39,295 nt of DNA. Source: a virus. The notes under the pieces were generated by a model. That model was not told the origin of the DNA. It searched no databases and was given only the letters and a program-made list of their open reading frames with translations. The stretch is taken from positions 1 to 39,295 of the IMG/VR virus record IMGVR_UViG_3300030107_006739. One strand, 5' to 3'. Positions 1-6,755 of the stretch are shown one piece after another. The position numbers and the translations under genes were made by a program. Every line of letters begins with the position of its first letter. Position 1 is the stretch's first letter.

Positions 1-98
1 CCTCGAATAAACCACCGCCCGGTCTGGCTAACGCTGGATCGGGCTTTTTTGTGCCTACTTTTTGAGCGGTTAACCCTTGGTTTACGGGCTTATTTATA
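1..98. repeat. Terminal direct repeat, left copy
   Basis: The first 98 bases recur at the far end of the contig (39196-39293). Position 99 then differs (G here, T at 39294) and position 100 agrees. The copy includes a complete terminator hairpin. The likeliest reading is that the contig closes on itself (circular or circularly permuted genome, with an assembly overlap). A genuine short terminal repeat is the alternative, and the sequence alone cannot separate them. Confidence 0.85.
17..50 (+). terminator. Rho-independent terminator
   Basis: Bases 17-25 pair with 36-44 in a nine-pair stem (GCCCGGTCT with GGATCGGGC) that includes two G-U pairs. The 10-base loop is GGCTAACGCT and six Ts follow (45-50). 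On the circular map it ends transcription from the right-arm operon before the early operon. Its right-end copy lies at 39212-39245. Stem register, loop length and loop sequence closely match the terminator at 37588-37624, so the two look like duplicates. Confidence 0.85.
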
Positions 99-258
99 GC
101 GGCTTAACCCTCAGTTTTACCCCTTGTTTTTCTTTGTCTTTTCCCTTCTTTTTTTATTCTCTTTTTCCACATTGCATATATTTGCAGAATAGACTAGTCT
201 CCCCGATACCGTGCGTTTGTGCGGCGAAAAAAACTGAATGCTTTAGGAGGCATGCAAA
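51..258 (+). promoter_or_regulatory. Leader of the early operon
   Basis: This non-coding stretch lies between the terminator and the first early gene. It holds a long pyrimidine tract (about 121-170), a perfect 10-bp palindrome AGACTAGTCT at 191-200, and the box AATGCTTTAGGAGGCA at 237-252 that supplies the Shine-Dalgarno sequence for the gene at 259. TTGCAT at 172 and TAGACT at 190 resemble promoter elements but are spaced only 12 bases apart, so no sigma-70 promoter can be placed with confidence. The promoter for 259-4033 should nevertheless lie here. Confidence 0.4.
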
Positions 259-579
259 ATGAGTAGAAAGAAAACAGTCCCTGGACCCTGGAGAGTTGCT
301 CCTTGCCCTGAAAAAGGCGGGCTACATCCGCTTCATGATAACAGGTGGATAATAAAAGAGGGCGATGAGTTTGGAGAGGGGTTTTGCCGCATCGCTAAGA
401 TGATGGACATCCAAGGGCAGAAAGAAACCGCTCAGCTTATCGCTAATGCGCCTGCAATGGCGCGAACACTGGAGCAGATAGGGTTTGCTCTTCACGCCTT
501 TGGTGACAGCGATGACAGTGGTCTGAGGGATACGATAGCCTCAATAGTAAAACTCTACCGTGCGAAGGTGCAGTCATGA
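259..579 (+). CDS. Small early phage protein, unknown function
   Basis: This 106-residue protein is the first of the early operon. The ATG follows a strong AGGAGG with ideal spacing. The middle carries a TAQLIANAPAM motif (about residues 53-63), a pattern seen in many short phage proteins of unknown role. Two Trp-containing N-terminal stretches suggest a small folded domain. Its last four bases overlap the next gene as ATGA, so the two are probably translationally coupled. No enzymatic motif is visible and the function is unknown. Confidence 0.75.
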   Translation: MSRKKTVPGPWRVAPCPEKGGLHPLHDNRWIIKEGDEFGEGFCRIAKMMDIQGQKETAQLIANAPAMARTLEQIGFALHAFGDSDDSGLRDTIASIVKLYRAKVQS

Positions 580-908
580 GGTGCCCTGAATGCGGGTCTA
601 CCGGGCCATTCTTGGTGGAGGCGAAAGTTACCGTGCGTGTGCGCGCTGAAAGCACGGGCGAAGGTATCCGGAGCGCTGCCACCACAAGCCCACAGTGGGA
701 CGGGGAAAGCTATGCAATGTGCGAGAACTGCGAGATCTCTCAGCCGTTCAAGCATTTCCTGGAGAACGGACGGAAGATCAGGGGCGCGGCGATAAGCGCC
801 ATAGAGACATTCCTAGAGGAAACCGAGTCACAAGGATACGTAGACACGGGCGAGGCGATTGACCTGCTTAAGGGCATTCACTCACTACTGAAGGTGGAAA
901 ACAGATGA
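576..908 (+). CDS. Small zinc-ribbon-like protein
   Basis: This 110-residue protein starts MRCPECGS, a CxxC knuckle, and has a second CxxC (CENC) near residue 50, together a plausible four-cysteine zinc site. The layout resembles the short phage zinc-ribbon proteins often annotated as Lar-like or restriction-alleviation-like, but the match is only to the metal-binding pattern. The C-terminal half looks helical. It overlaps both neighbours by four bases. A nucleic-acid-binding or protein-binding role is inference. Confidence 0.7.
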   Translation: MRCPECGSTGPFLVEAKVTVRVRAESTGEGIRSAATTSPQWDGESYAMCENCEISQPFKHFLENGRKIRGAAISAIETFLEETESQGYVDTGEAIDLLKGIHSLLKVENR

Positions 909-1099
909 GATACATATTTGACGTAAAGTTTTTTGCTCAAGTGGCAATCGACGCTGACAGTGAAGAGGAAGCACGGAGGATTCTCGAAAGCGTAGCAACG
1001 CCCGAGAAAAAAGAGCCCGGAATAAGGCTCGATGCTGGCTCTCAAGACGGAGAAGCGGATCTAATAGAAAAGGACTTTGGTCCGGGGATAGATTTCTAA
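905..1099 (+). CDS. Small early protein, unknown
   Basis: This 64-residue acidic protein has an N-terminal pattern of alternating hydrophobic residues (FDVKFFAQVAI) followed by an SEEEARRIL helix. That beta-then-helix arrangement is typical of many tiny phage proteins. The ATG overlaps the previous stop (ATGA) and the stop overlaps the next ATG (TAATG). Its place in an uninterrupted overlapping operon is the main support that it is real. Function unknown. Confidence 0.65.
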   Translation: MRYIFDVKFFAQVAIDADSEEEARRILESVATPEKKEPGIRLDAGSQDGEADLIEKDFGPGIDF

Positions 1100-1437
1100 T
1101 GGCGATACCAAGAACAAGAAAAGAACTGCTAAGCAAGAAGCTAGGCAGGCCCAGTCTTGAGCCTGACAAGGCAATCGTATGGCGTAGCATAGGTCTGCAG
1201 CCCCGCGATTGGGAGCGCTTGAAGCGACTGGTCAAGACGATAGGCGAGGACGAATTTGGCAGGCGTATGACTGACTCATCTCTGTGCCGGAAGATTCTCC
1301 AACAAGGCATGGAGCGCTATGAACGTGCGTTCGAGCTTCCGCCATTGTCGTCAGGCCAGAAGGAAGAGCAAGAGCAAGCTGAACCGAGCGTTGGGGCTAG
1401 TGAAATCCAAGAGGTTTACGATATAACCGACCTGTAG
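1099..1437 (+). CDS. Basic early protein, possible DNA-binding
   Basis: This 112-residue protein has a Lys/Arg-rich N-terminal half and an acidic, Gln/Glu-rich tail. The segment from about residue 28 (VWRSIGLQPRDWERLKRLV) to residue 71 (SLCRKILQQGMERY) reads as strand-helix-helix, loosely like a ribbon-helix-helix fold. That would suit a small regulator or a DNA-binding accessory of the recombination genes that follow, but the assignment is tentative. It overlaps both neighbours by one base. Confidence 0.6.
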   Translation: MAIPRTRKELLSKKLGRPSLEPDKAIVWRSIGLQPRDWERLKRLVKTIGEDEFGRRMTDSSLCRKILQQGMERYERAFELPPLSSGQKEEQEQAEPSVGASEIQEVYDITDL

Positions 1438-1910
1438 TGGGAAAGTTTAGCAGAGACAAAGGAAAGCGCGGGGAGCGCAAAACCGCGAACGAGATAAAGG
1501 AATCCTTCCCGTGGCTAACAGACGTGAAGCGCGGACTGCAGTCACGGGGAGGAGGCGCTGAGGTGCCAGATGTTGTGGGGGTTCCTGGCCTACACATCGA
1601 AGTTAAGACAGGTAAGCTCCCTAATCCTAGAGCAGCATTATCGCAGGCTAAAAAAGATTGTGCCGGTGTGACATATCCTGTCGCAGTCATACGCGATAAC
1701 CGTCAGCAGCCATTTGTCGTGATGGACTGGAGCGATTTCCGCGCAGTTATTGAACCGTGGCTGAAGGAAAAAAAGAAATGGGATTTGACACAAGTTATGA
1801 CCGAGGTTCCGGATGGGGAGCCTCAGAAACCGGACGCATATACCACGGATGCAGAAAAACATACCTGCGAAAACGAGACGAAAGAGAAAAGCCTGAAGAG
1901 CCCTACGTAA
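1437..1910 (+). CDS. PD-(D/E)XK nuclease, Holliday-junction-resolvase-like
   Basis: This 157-residue protein starts at a GTG overlapping the previous stop (TAGTG). The first 110 residues show the restriction-like nuclease core: KxxKRGERKTA with Glu13, PDVVG with Asp45, and HIEVK with Glu55 and Lys57, followed by a Gln-containing helix near residue 70. This arrangement matches archaeal Hjc-type and phage resolvase-like nucleases. It sits directly before an exonuclease and an ERF annealing protein, which fits a role in resolving or trimming recombination intermediates. The last 43 or so residues are read out of frame with the start of the exonuclease gene (133-base overlap), so that tail is probably not a conserved domain. 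The exact substrate is not determinable. Confidence 0.75.
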   Translation: MGKFSRDKGKRGERKTANEIKESFPWLTDVKRGLQSRGGGAEVPDVVGVPGLHIEVKTGKLPNPRAALSQAKKDCAGVTYPVAVIRDNRQQPFVVMDWSDFRAVIEPWLKEKKKWDLTQVMTEVPDGEPQKPDAYTTDAEKHTCENETKEKSLKSPT

Positions 1911-2653
1911 AGCCTTTCGAGGGTAACGAGAGCACTGAGAATGGCAATACGCTAGAGCCTTTTATTATTGAGACGGGCGCAAAAAAGGCGGGTGTTGAGA
2001 TTTCTACCGTTGAGCCTGAGACGAAGACCCACCCTGATCTCGACTTCATTTTTGCCACAACAGACGCTTTGGGTGTTGGTCCCAATGGTGTGCCCTGCGT
2101 AGTAGAGGCGAAGCTGGTCGGCATTGGCCCGCATTTAGACTGGGGCTCTGAGGACGATGGATGGGATGGTGTTCCTTTCTTGGTTCAAGCTCAAGTGGCT
2201 ACACAAATGGCAGTTCACGAGCGGGACGAGGCATGGGTCTTTGCGTTTATTGGTTCAACAGTAAAAACGTATCACCTAGAGCGGGACCGTGAGTTCGAGC
2301 TTGAATTATTCAAAATCTGCGGGGATGTCTGGGAGCTAGTAGTAGCCAGGGAGGACCCGCCACCAGGACCTGAAGATGTTGTGCGACAGTTCTATAGCAA
2401 GAAATGGAAAGCCTCTAACGGTAATACGCTAGTGACAGAGGATGCGTGCGAGTTAATTAGGCATAGGCAAGTTTTCAATGCGCACGAAAAAGAAGCAAAA
2501 GAGAATCGCCTTACAATCGAGAATGCTCTACGCATTCTAATTGCGGAACATGATGCAGTAGAGTGCAGCATAGGCCGCGCAACCAATAAGTTCTCGAAGA
2601 ACGGTCGTCGCACCCTTCGAGTAAAAATGTTTGAGGAGAAAAATGATGAATAG
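1778..2653 (+). CDS. YqaJ/lambda-type recombination exonuclease
   Basis: This 291-residue protein probably degrades one strand of double-stranded DNA 5' to 3', giving single strands to its annealing partner. Visible family features are GASETGRI near residue 14, Glu60 in an NTLEPF segment, Asp96 in TTDAL, VVEAK with Glu110 and Lys112, and a QAQ motif at 137-139. These are the metal-binding and catalytic positions expected of the YqaJ/lambda exonuclease fold. I start at ATG 1778 because AAGGA precedes it; the in-frame GTG at 1757 has no such site. The downstream ERF gene overlaps by a few bases, the usual exonuclease-annealase pairing. Confidence 0.82.
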   Translation: MGFDTSYDRGSGWGASETGRIYHGCRKTYLRKRDEREKPEEPYVKPFEGNESTENGNTLEPFIIETGAKKAGVEISTVEPETKTHPDLDFIFATTDALGVGPNGVPCVVEAKLVGIGPHLDWGSEDDGWDGVPFLVQAQVATQMAVHERDEAWVFAFIGSTVKTYHLERDREFELELFKICGDVWELVVAREDPPPGPEDVVRQFYSKKWKASNGNTLVTEDACELIRHRQVFNAHEKEAKENRLTIENALRILIAEHDAVECSIGRATNKFSKNGRRTLRVKMFEEKNDE

Positions 2654-3653
2654 AAGTGCAATCATAATAGAGCTACTGGCAGCAGGGCTTGATGGAAAAG
2701 AGGCTGTAAAGATTGCTGAACAGCAACTAAAAGACAGGGGGGCTTTCTATAAAAAGCTAACCACCGCGCAAACGCGAATGAAGTCTGTCGTAAACGACCT
2801 GATGAACAACTTCACAAACAAAAAATACGCAAATGTAGATCAGTTTTTGGAGAAGGGGCGCAGCGCTCTCAATGATGCAGGACTGACGCTCTTTACGACT
2901 GACAGCAAAGAGATCGTCAAGATGGTTACAGATAAGAACGGCATCGACCAGCCCGAGAAACACTGGGAGATTGCTTTAAGGATTGGGGACAGTCAGAGCG
3001 GATACAAGGAAGAGATCTTTTACGCTATCCCTGTAGGCAGAGAACAAGACGTAGGCAAGAGCGATAGCTATGCCCTGAAATACTTGACCCGAAGCCTTAT
3101 GATGTCACCACGCGAGGAAGATGATCCGGATAAGCGGCACGATATTGACGCGCAAGATTATCAAAGCAATCAGCGTAAGAAGAAGTCTACAGCCAAGAAG
3201 CGGACTAAGGCTGCTCCGGCACCGAAGAACCCTTTGCCTGCCAAGCCCGTCAACGGAGCGGGAGCGGACAAGCCGGTGGCCCCCAAAAAGACACCACGCA
3301 CGAATGGCAAGACAACAAAGAAAGGAATGAACGAGCGTGTTGAGCGAGCACGTGCTCGATTAGCCGCGTGCAAGGAGGAGCTTAAGGAAGGCCCCATGAA
3401 GGCCATTCTGAATGACGCCGGGTTCACCGCACAGCATTTCAACGAGGTGCAGCATTTTGAGGATGCCGCAGACCTCCTCGAAGCGCGTATTATATTTGAC
3501 CGTCTCACAATAAAGCTGTCCGACAAAATTGGTCAGCCTGAGACAGATAAGCTGCTAAAGGATTTTAGCGACATCAATAACGTGGAGACACTCAAGGCAG
3601 GGATCGGCCACCTGAGTGACTCACTTAACCAGGCAATGGAGGCACAACAATAA
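2646..3653 (+). CDS. erf: ERF-family single-strand annealing protein
   Basis: This 335-residue protein is an annealing recombinase of the ERF superfamily (P22 Erf). The family core spans roughly residues 25-165 and ends in the hallmark DSYALKYLTRSLM followed by an acidic EEDDPD. A Lys/Ala/Pro-rich low-complexity linker (about 172-225) leads to a helical C-terminal part that is not typical of the minimal family and may contact partners. ATG 2646 lies seven bases after GAGGAG; the adjacent ATG at 2643 is possible. It follows the exonuclease and precedes an SSB-like gene, forming a complete phage recombination module that could also circularise the genome. Confidence 0.85.
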   Translation: MNRSAIIIELLAAGLDGKEAVKIAEQQLKDRGAFYKKLTTAQTRMKSVVNDLMNNFTNKKYANVDQFLEKGRSALNDAGLTLFTTDSKEIVKMVTDKNGIDQPEKHWEIALRIGDSQSGYKEEIFYAIPVGREQDVGKSDSYALKYLTRSLMMSPREEDDPDKRHDIDAQDYQSNQRKKKSTAKKRTKAAPAPKNPLPAKPVNGAGADKPVAPKKTPRTNGKTTKKGMNERVERARARLAACKEELKEGPMKAILNDAGFTAQHFNEVQHFEDAADLLEARIIFDRLTIKLSDKIGQPETDKLLKDFSDINNVETLKAGIGHLSDSLNQAMEAQQ

Positions 3654-4033
3654 TGGATGACGTAAAGCAAACAGGCAACATCTACTTCAGCAAATTCAAC
3701 GACGCGAACAGCAAAGGGGTTAAATTTCAAATACGAAAAAAGCCTTATGCGGACGCAGAATATGAATATATCCCCTGGGAGGCTTGGGATTCCGAATTCA
3801 AGCAGCCCGCAACTCAGCTAAGAAAGTATTTCAAGGACGGCTCGGTCATCAGTGTTTCGGGAGAGCTCCGCGCCAAAAAATACGCTGACTCCGAAGGAAG
3901 GAAAAAAACAAAGGTTTACGTACAGCTCAAAAGCTGGAGCTTTGTGCCGCGAGACTACTCGGAAGAGAGCCATGTTGAACGGACCCCTGACGGCAATGAC
4001 GAGGCAAGCTCGTCTGATTCATTTCCTTTTTAA
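3653..4033 (+). CDS. SSB-like single-stranded DNA-binding protein
   Basis: This 126-residue protein has a beta-rich body followed by an acidic, Ser-rich tail ending SDSFPF. That closely mimics the C-terminal DDxPF tip by which bacterial SSB recruits recombination and replication enzymes. Segments such as VISVSGELRAKKY and TKVYVQLKSWSF suit an OB-fold, including the aromatic residues that stack on bases. The start overlaps the ERF stop (TAATG) and GGAGG lies upstream. Sequence similarity to classical SSB is not obvious by eye, so the call rests on the tail, size and neighbourhood. Confidence 0.7.
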   Translation: MDDVKQTGNIYFSKFNDANSKGVKFQIRKKPYADAEYEYIPWEAWDSEFKQPATQLRKYFKDGSVISVSGELRAKKYADSEGRKKTKVYVQLKSWSFVPRDYSEESHVERTPDGNDEASSSDSFPF

Positions 4034-4090
4034 GATCAATTAAGAAGAGAAGAGAACAAGCAATCCGAACATAGTGAGGATTAATCTGGT

Positions 4091-4139
4091 TTGACAGTGC
4101 TCCCATTGAGAACATGACCTCGATCTGGAGCGCTGTCAA
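4091..4139. repeat. 13-bp inverted repeat with TTGACAG arms
   Basis: TTGACAGTGCTCC (4091-4103) faces GGAGCGCTGTCAA (4127-4139). Twelve of 13 positions pair as DNA and the remaining one is a G-U pair in RNA. The spacer is 23 bases. There is no T-run after it, so it is a poor terminator. Each arm displays TTGACAG reading inward, which favours a protein-binding or origin structure over a termination signal. Confidence 0.65.
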
Positions 4140-4236
4140 CCCTTCCCTAACTGCCTGATATTCCTAGCTTCCCTGAGAACAGAAATCACTTGACACTGTT
4201 TTCCGGAATGCCCCTAAAACAGCTATTGTATATACT

Positions 4237-4253
4237 AGGTATCTACCAGGTAT
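4237..4253 (+). promoter_or_regulatory. AGGTAT direct repeats, candidate operator
   Basis: AGGTAT occurs at 4237-4242 and 4248-4253, about one helical turn apart, with an inverted GGTA/TACC element between them. They overlap the region just downstream of the TATACT element and lie about 20 bases before the start of a gene whose N-terminus looks like a ribbon-helix-helix DNA-binding domain. Such proteins often bind short tandem half-sites, so autoregulation is plausible but not shown. Confidence 0.35.
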
Positions 4254-4271
4254 TGACACAAGGAAGATGGG

Positions 4272-4808
4272 GTGATTACTTACGTAGCCATGAGTTACGA
4301 CCACAATATCTACATCAAAATGCGCAAGGATTTGAGAGAGGATCTGAACGCGCACTACGAGTTGGCCAAGGAGAAGGCACAGGAGGAGCAGTACACGTTT
4401 AGTCAACATGTCCGCAAAATCCTGCGACAAGCGGTGAAGCGGACCCGTAAGTCATCTGCCCAGAGCGCAGACTCGGGCGCAGCGGACATTGTTCCGGTGA
4501 TTGCTCGAATCTGGGACGAAGAGATGCCTGCGAACGTAGCCCGCATGGGAACAAAGAGCGAGAAGCGTAAGACCAGTATTATGGCGCGATACAAGGAGGT
4601 GCCGGAGATTGAGTCTTGGCGACTGGCAATTCGCGCTTTGTCTCGCGACGAGTACCATACGAAGCGAAAAAACTTCTCGGTAGAGTATCTGCTTAGACCG
4701 TCACACTTTTCCAAGTGGGTTGACGCTGGCGCCGCGCTATCGAAGGAAGCGGACCACGTAAAGGGATTGGCTCAGTTCATGTTTGAAGAAGGAGAAGCGC
4801 GTGACTAA
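4272..4808 (+). CDS. Replication initiator-like protein with RHH N-terminus
   Basis: This 178-residue protein combines two parts. Residues of about 12-56 read as ribbon-helix-helix: a basic strand (NIYIKMRKDL), a helix, then SQHVRKILRQAV. Residues of about 70-165 resemble the conserved C-terminal region of phage O-type replication proteins: IWDEEMP, then an Arg/Lys helix, a Trp-containing helix, SVEYLLRPSHFSKW and a closing helix. The GTG at 4272 is chosen because AGGAAG lies five bases before it; ATG 4290 lacks a site. It is followed by a loader-like gene overlapping by eight bases, as in many phage replication pairs that recruit the host DnaB helicase. The DNA-binding role is inferred. Confidence 0.65.
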   Translation: MITYVAMSYDHNIYIKMRKDLREDLNAHYELAKEKAQEEQYTFSQHVRKILRQAVKRTRKSSAQSADSGAADIVPVIARIWDEEMPANVARMGTKSEKRKTSIMARYKEVPEIESWRLAIRALSRDEYHTKRKNFSVEYLLRPSHFSKWVDAGAALSKEADHVKGLAQFMFEEGEARD

Positions 4809-5319
4809 GACAAAAAAAGAAACAGAAGTGTCGCGCCTGGTGGTGGGCATGTATAGCGCGTTTCCTCGGGCCACAATGATTAGCGAGGCAGCCCTGGGTA
4901 TTTGGGTGTTTGCGCTAAAAGACTACCCAACGACACAGATTCGTCAGGCAGTCAGCAAAGTTATCAATAGCCAGGATTGGCCGCCTGATTCTTTGAATAA
5001 GTTTTTAGGGATTGTCTCCGGAGGTGGAGGCTTTACCAAGGCAGAGGAGGCTGATCCTCCTGGTTACAGGGATTTTTTGAAGCAATACAGAGAAGAAGGA
5101 CTGGGGAGAGGGCCTAGCCCGGAGCCCCCTGATAATAGCCACGAGCCTAAAACACCTGCCTACAAAGCATCTATCTGGTGGAAATTGATCAGGGACATTT
5201 CGCAAGGCAGGGTGAGGTGTCCACCAAGCATTCGCAAGGGAGACATTTACGCTACGGATGATGCCGAGGCGCGATGGATCAAGGCCGAGTTCGAGAAGCG
5301 ACTGAGGGCAAGTCGATGA
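4801..5319 (+). CDS. Helicase-loader-like replication protein
   Basis: This 172-residue protein has an N-terminal helical domain (about residues 12-62) with MYSAFPRATMI, W near residue 34, KDYPTTQIRQAV and a Pro-rich DWPPDSLNKFL. This pattern resembles the helicase-binding domain of G39P-like loaders and related phage P-type proteins. A Gly/Pro linker precedes a C-terminal part that includes RWIKAEFEKRL. The GTG at 4801 has AAGGAG seven bases upstream. No helicase gene is present, so it would load the host DnaB. The assignment is by pattern and position and is moderately uncertain. Confidence 0.55.
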   Translation: MTKTKKETEVSRLVVGMYSAFPRATMISEAALGIWVFALKDYPTTQIRQAVSKVINSQDWPPDSLNKFLGIVSGGGGFTKAEEADPPGYRDFLKQYREEGLGRGPSPEPPDNSHEPKTPAYKASIWWKLIRDISQGRVRCPPSIRKGDIYATDDAEARWIKAEFEKRLRASR

Positions 5320-5585
5320 AAGCGATATATGAAACGTGGTGTTCCCAGGGTCGCTCAAAAGCTCATTGGTTTGGGGGCCGTTTTGACCCCACGTTAGACC
5401 AGCTACACGAGATAAGAACAGCTTTGGAGGCAGGCCTGCAGCCTGAAAGCCCGGAGGGAGTAAGTTTCTTTTCGGAGGCTGGCAAGCGCTGGTTTGACTG
5501 GGCGCAGGAAGATTATCCAGAGGACTCAACCACTGTCGAACAGTGGGCAGAAATAATAAAACACTATGGAGCGGTTTTAGCATGA
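5316..5585 (+). CDS. Small protein, unknown
   Basis: This 89-residue acidic, Trp-rich protein starts at an ATG overlapping the previous stop (ATGA) and ends the same way. Notable stretches are KAHWFGGRFDP near residue 15 and RWFDWAQEDYPED near residue 61. I do not recognise the family. Its position between the loader-like gene and the methyltransferase suggests a replication or DNA-modification accessory, but nothing in the protein demonstrates that. Confidence 0.6.
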   Translation: MKAIYETWCSQGRSKAHWFGGRFDPTLDQLHEIRTALEAGLQPESPEGVSFFSEAGKRWFDWAQEDYPEDSTTVEQWAEIIKHYGAVLA

Positions 5586-6394
5586 GCGGCCTGTTAGCTG
5601 AGCCTTTTTACGAGGACGAATTTGTGACTGTCTTTTGGCATGACAGTTTTGAGCTCATGGGCAACTTCAATCAGGACTGGGGATTTTCAGAGCGCCTTCC
5701 TTCAGTTGATCACCTGATAACCGACCCTCCTTACGCACCAAGCGTGCATAGCCGAGCGGTCGTCACACCAACAAAATGGGAGGAAAATCACGAGACGAGC
5801 ACTAAAACCGGCGAGTTTACGTTTCGCGATTTAGGTTTTGGCCCAATGCACGAAGGCTTTCAGTGTCGATTCTGGGAGATACTCCCCGTAATCAAGCGCT
5901 GGGCGCTTATCTTTAGCGACTGCGAGAGCGCGAGTCTGTGGCAGCAGGCGATTGCTGAGGCGCCGAGCTACGTAAATATGCGTGATGAGAAAATGCACCA
6001 CCGAAACGTGCGTACAATGTTTTGGCATAAACAAAACGCGCAACCTCAGTTGACCGGGGACAGGCCTGCCGCCCACCTCGAAGCGATCACAGTCACGCAC
6101 TCTCACACGAAAATGAAATGGAACGGGGGAGGCAGTGGGAATCTGCTGCAGTACCCGATTGCTAAAGGATTTTCAGAGCGCTTCGACCACGGCACCCCGA
6201 AGCCTCTGGCTTTGGTGAAGAAACTTATTTCTCTTTTCACTGACGAAGGTGATTTGATTTTAGATCCGTTCGGAGGCACAGGCACTACAGCAAGAGCCTG
6301 CAAGGACCTGAAGCGGAAATGTGTAACAATCGAAAAAGACAAGCGCTGGTGCGAGGTGATCGCCAAGCGTTGCAAACAAGGAGTATTGCTATGA
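5582..6394 (+). CDS. DNA methyltransferase (N6-adenine or N4-cytosine)
   Basis: This 270-residue enzyme transfers a methyl group from S-adenosylmethionine to an exocyclic amino group in DNA. The catalytic motif DPPY is at residues 48-51 and the AdoMet-binding DPFGGTG is at 228-234, an order typical of beta-class enzymes such as CcrM-type methylases. A HGTPKPLALV segment before the AdoMet motif is also family-like. No restriction endonuclease lies beside it, so it is an orphan methylase that may protect phage DNA or tune replication. The target sequence cannot be read from the protein. Confidence 0.85.
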   Translation: MSGLLAEPFYEDEFVTVFWHDSFELMGNFNQDWGFSERLPSVDHLITDPPYAPSVHSRAVVTPTKWEENHETSTKTGEFTFRDLGFGPMHEGFQCRFWEILPVIKRWALIFSDCESASLWQQAIAEAPSYVNMRDEKMHHRNVRTMFWHKQNAQPQLTGDRPAAHLEAITVTHSHTKMKWNGGGSGNLLQYPIAKGFSERFDHGTPKPLALVKKLISLFTDEGDLILDPFGGTGTTARACKDLKRKCVTIEKDKRWCEVIAKRCKQGVLL

Positions 6395-6735
6395 GTGACG
6401 ACAACAAAAAACCAAAGGATTCATTTTCCCACGAAGACTGGGACAAGGAAGCGGCCTTCAACCTTAAGTGCGAAAGCAACGAACAGATTGAAAAAGCGCT
6501 GACCAGCATTGCAGCTACGAACAACCAAGAGATTATGCAAAAAGCAATGAGCACGATAAAGCTCATGCACGCTATCGAAGTAACGCTAGAGAAAAAAGAG
6601 ATAGACCAGAAGGAGGTAGACTGCGCAATCGCTACACTAAGAGCTATCGTGGCGCGGAGCTTGACAAACGAGTTCGTGTTCATCGAAGAAGAGCAAACAG
6701 ACGAAACACAAAGCAAAGATTTTACGTGGCATTAG
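6391..6735 (+). CDS. Acidic helical protein, unknown
   Basis: This 114-residue protein begins at an ATG overlapping the methyltransferase stop region. It is strongly acidic and mostly predicted helical, with KSNEQ/KALT and EVTLEKKEI-type amphipathic stretches. It has no enzyme motif and I do not recognise the family. It lies between the methylase and the integrase, separated from the latter by 20 bases, and is probably co-transcribed with both. Confidence 0.6.
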   Translation: MSDDNKKPKDSFSHEDWDKEAAFNLKCESNEQIEKALTSIAATNNQEIMQKAMSTIKLMHAIEVTLEKKEIDQKEVDCAIATLRAIVARSLTNEFVFIEEEQTDETQSKDFTWH

Positions 6736-6755
6736 GGCTGGCTGTAGGAGGCACA

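Larger units (their letters stand above)
4034..4271 (+). promoter_or_regulatory. Repeat-rich control region before replication genes
   Basis: This 238-base gap separates the recombination and replication operons. It contains a 13-base inverted repeat (4091-4103 with 4127-4139), four TTGACA sequences in both orientations (4091, 4139 reverse, 4190, 4253) and two AGGTAT copies 11 bases apart (4237 and 4248). An extended -10-like TATACT sits at 4231, but no good -35 element lies at the right distance, suggesting an activator-dependent promoter. It could hold the operator of the downstream ribbon-helix-helix protein, the replication origin, or both. Confidence 0.5.

Noticed and set aside
77-262. 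Open frame of 61 codons in the left leader
   Set aside because: It lies in a pyrimidine-rich tract, gives a low-complexity Phe/Ser/Leu product, has no ribosome-binding site and runs across the box that serves the gene at 259.
4190-4236. Standard sigma-70 promoter from TTGACA at 4190 and TATACT at 4231
   Set aside because: The spacing is 35 bases, twice the normal distance. Each element could be part of another signal but they do not form one promoter.
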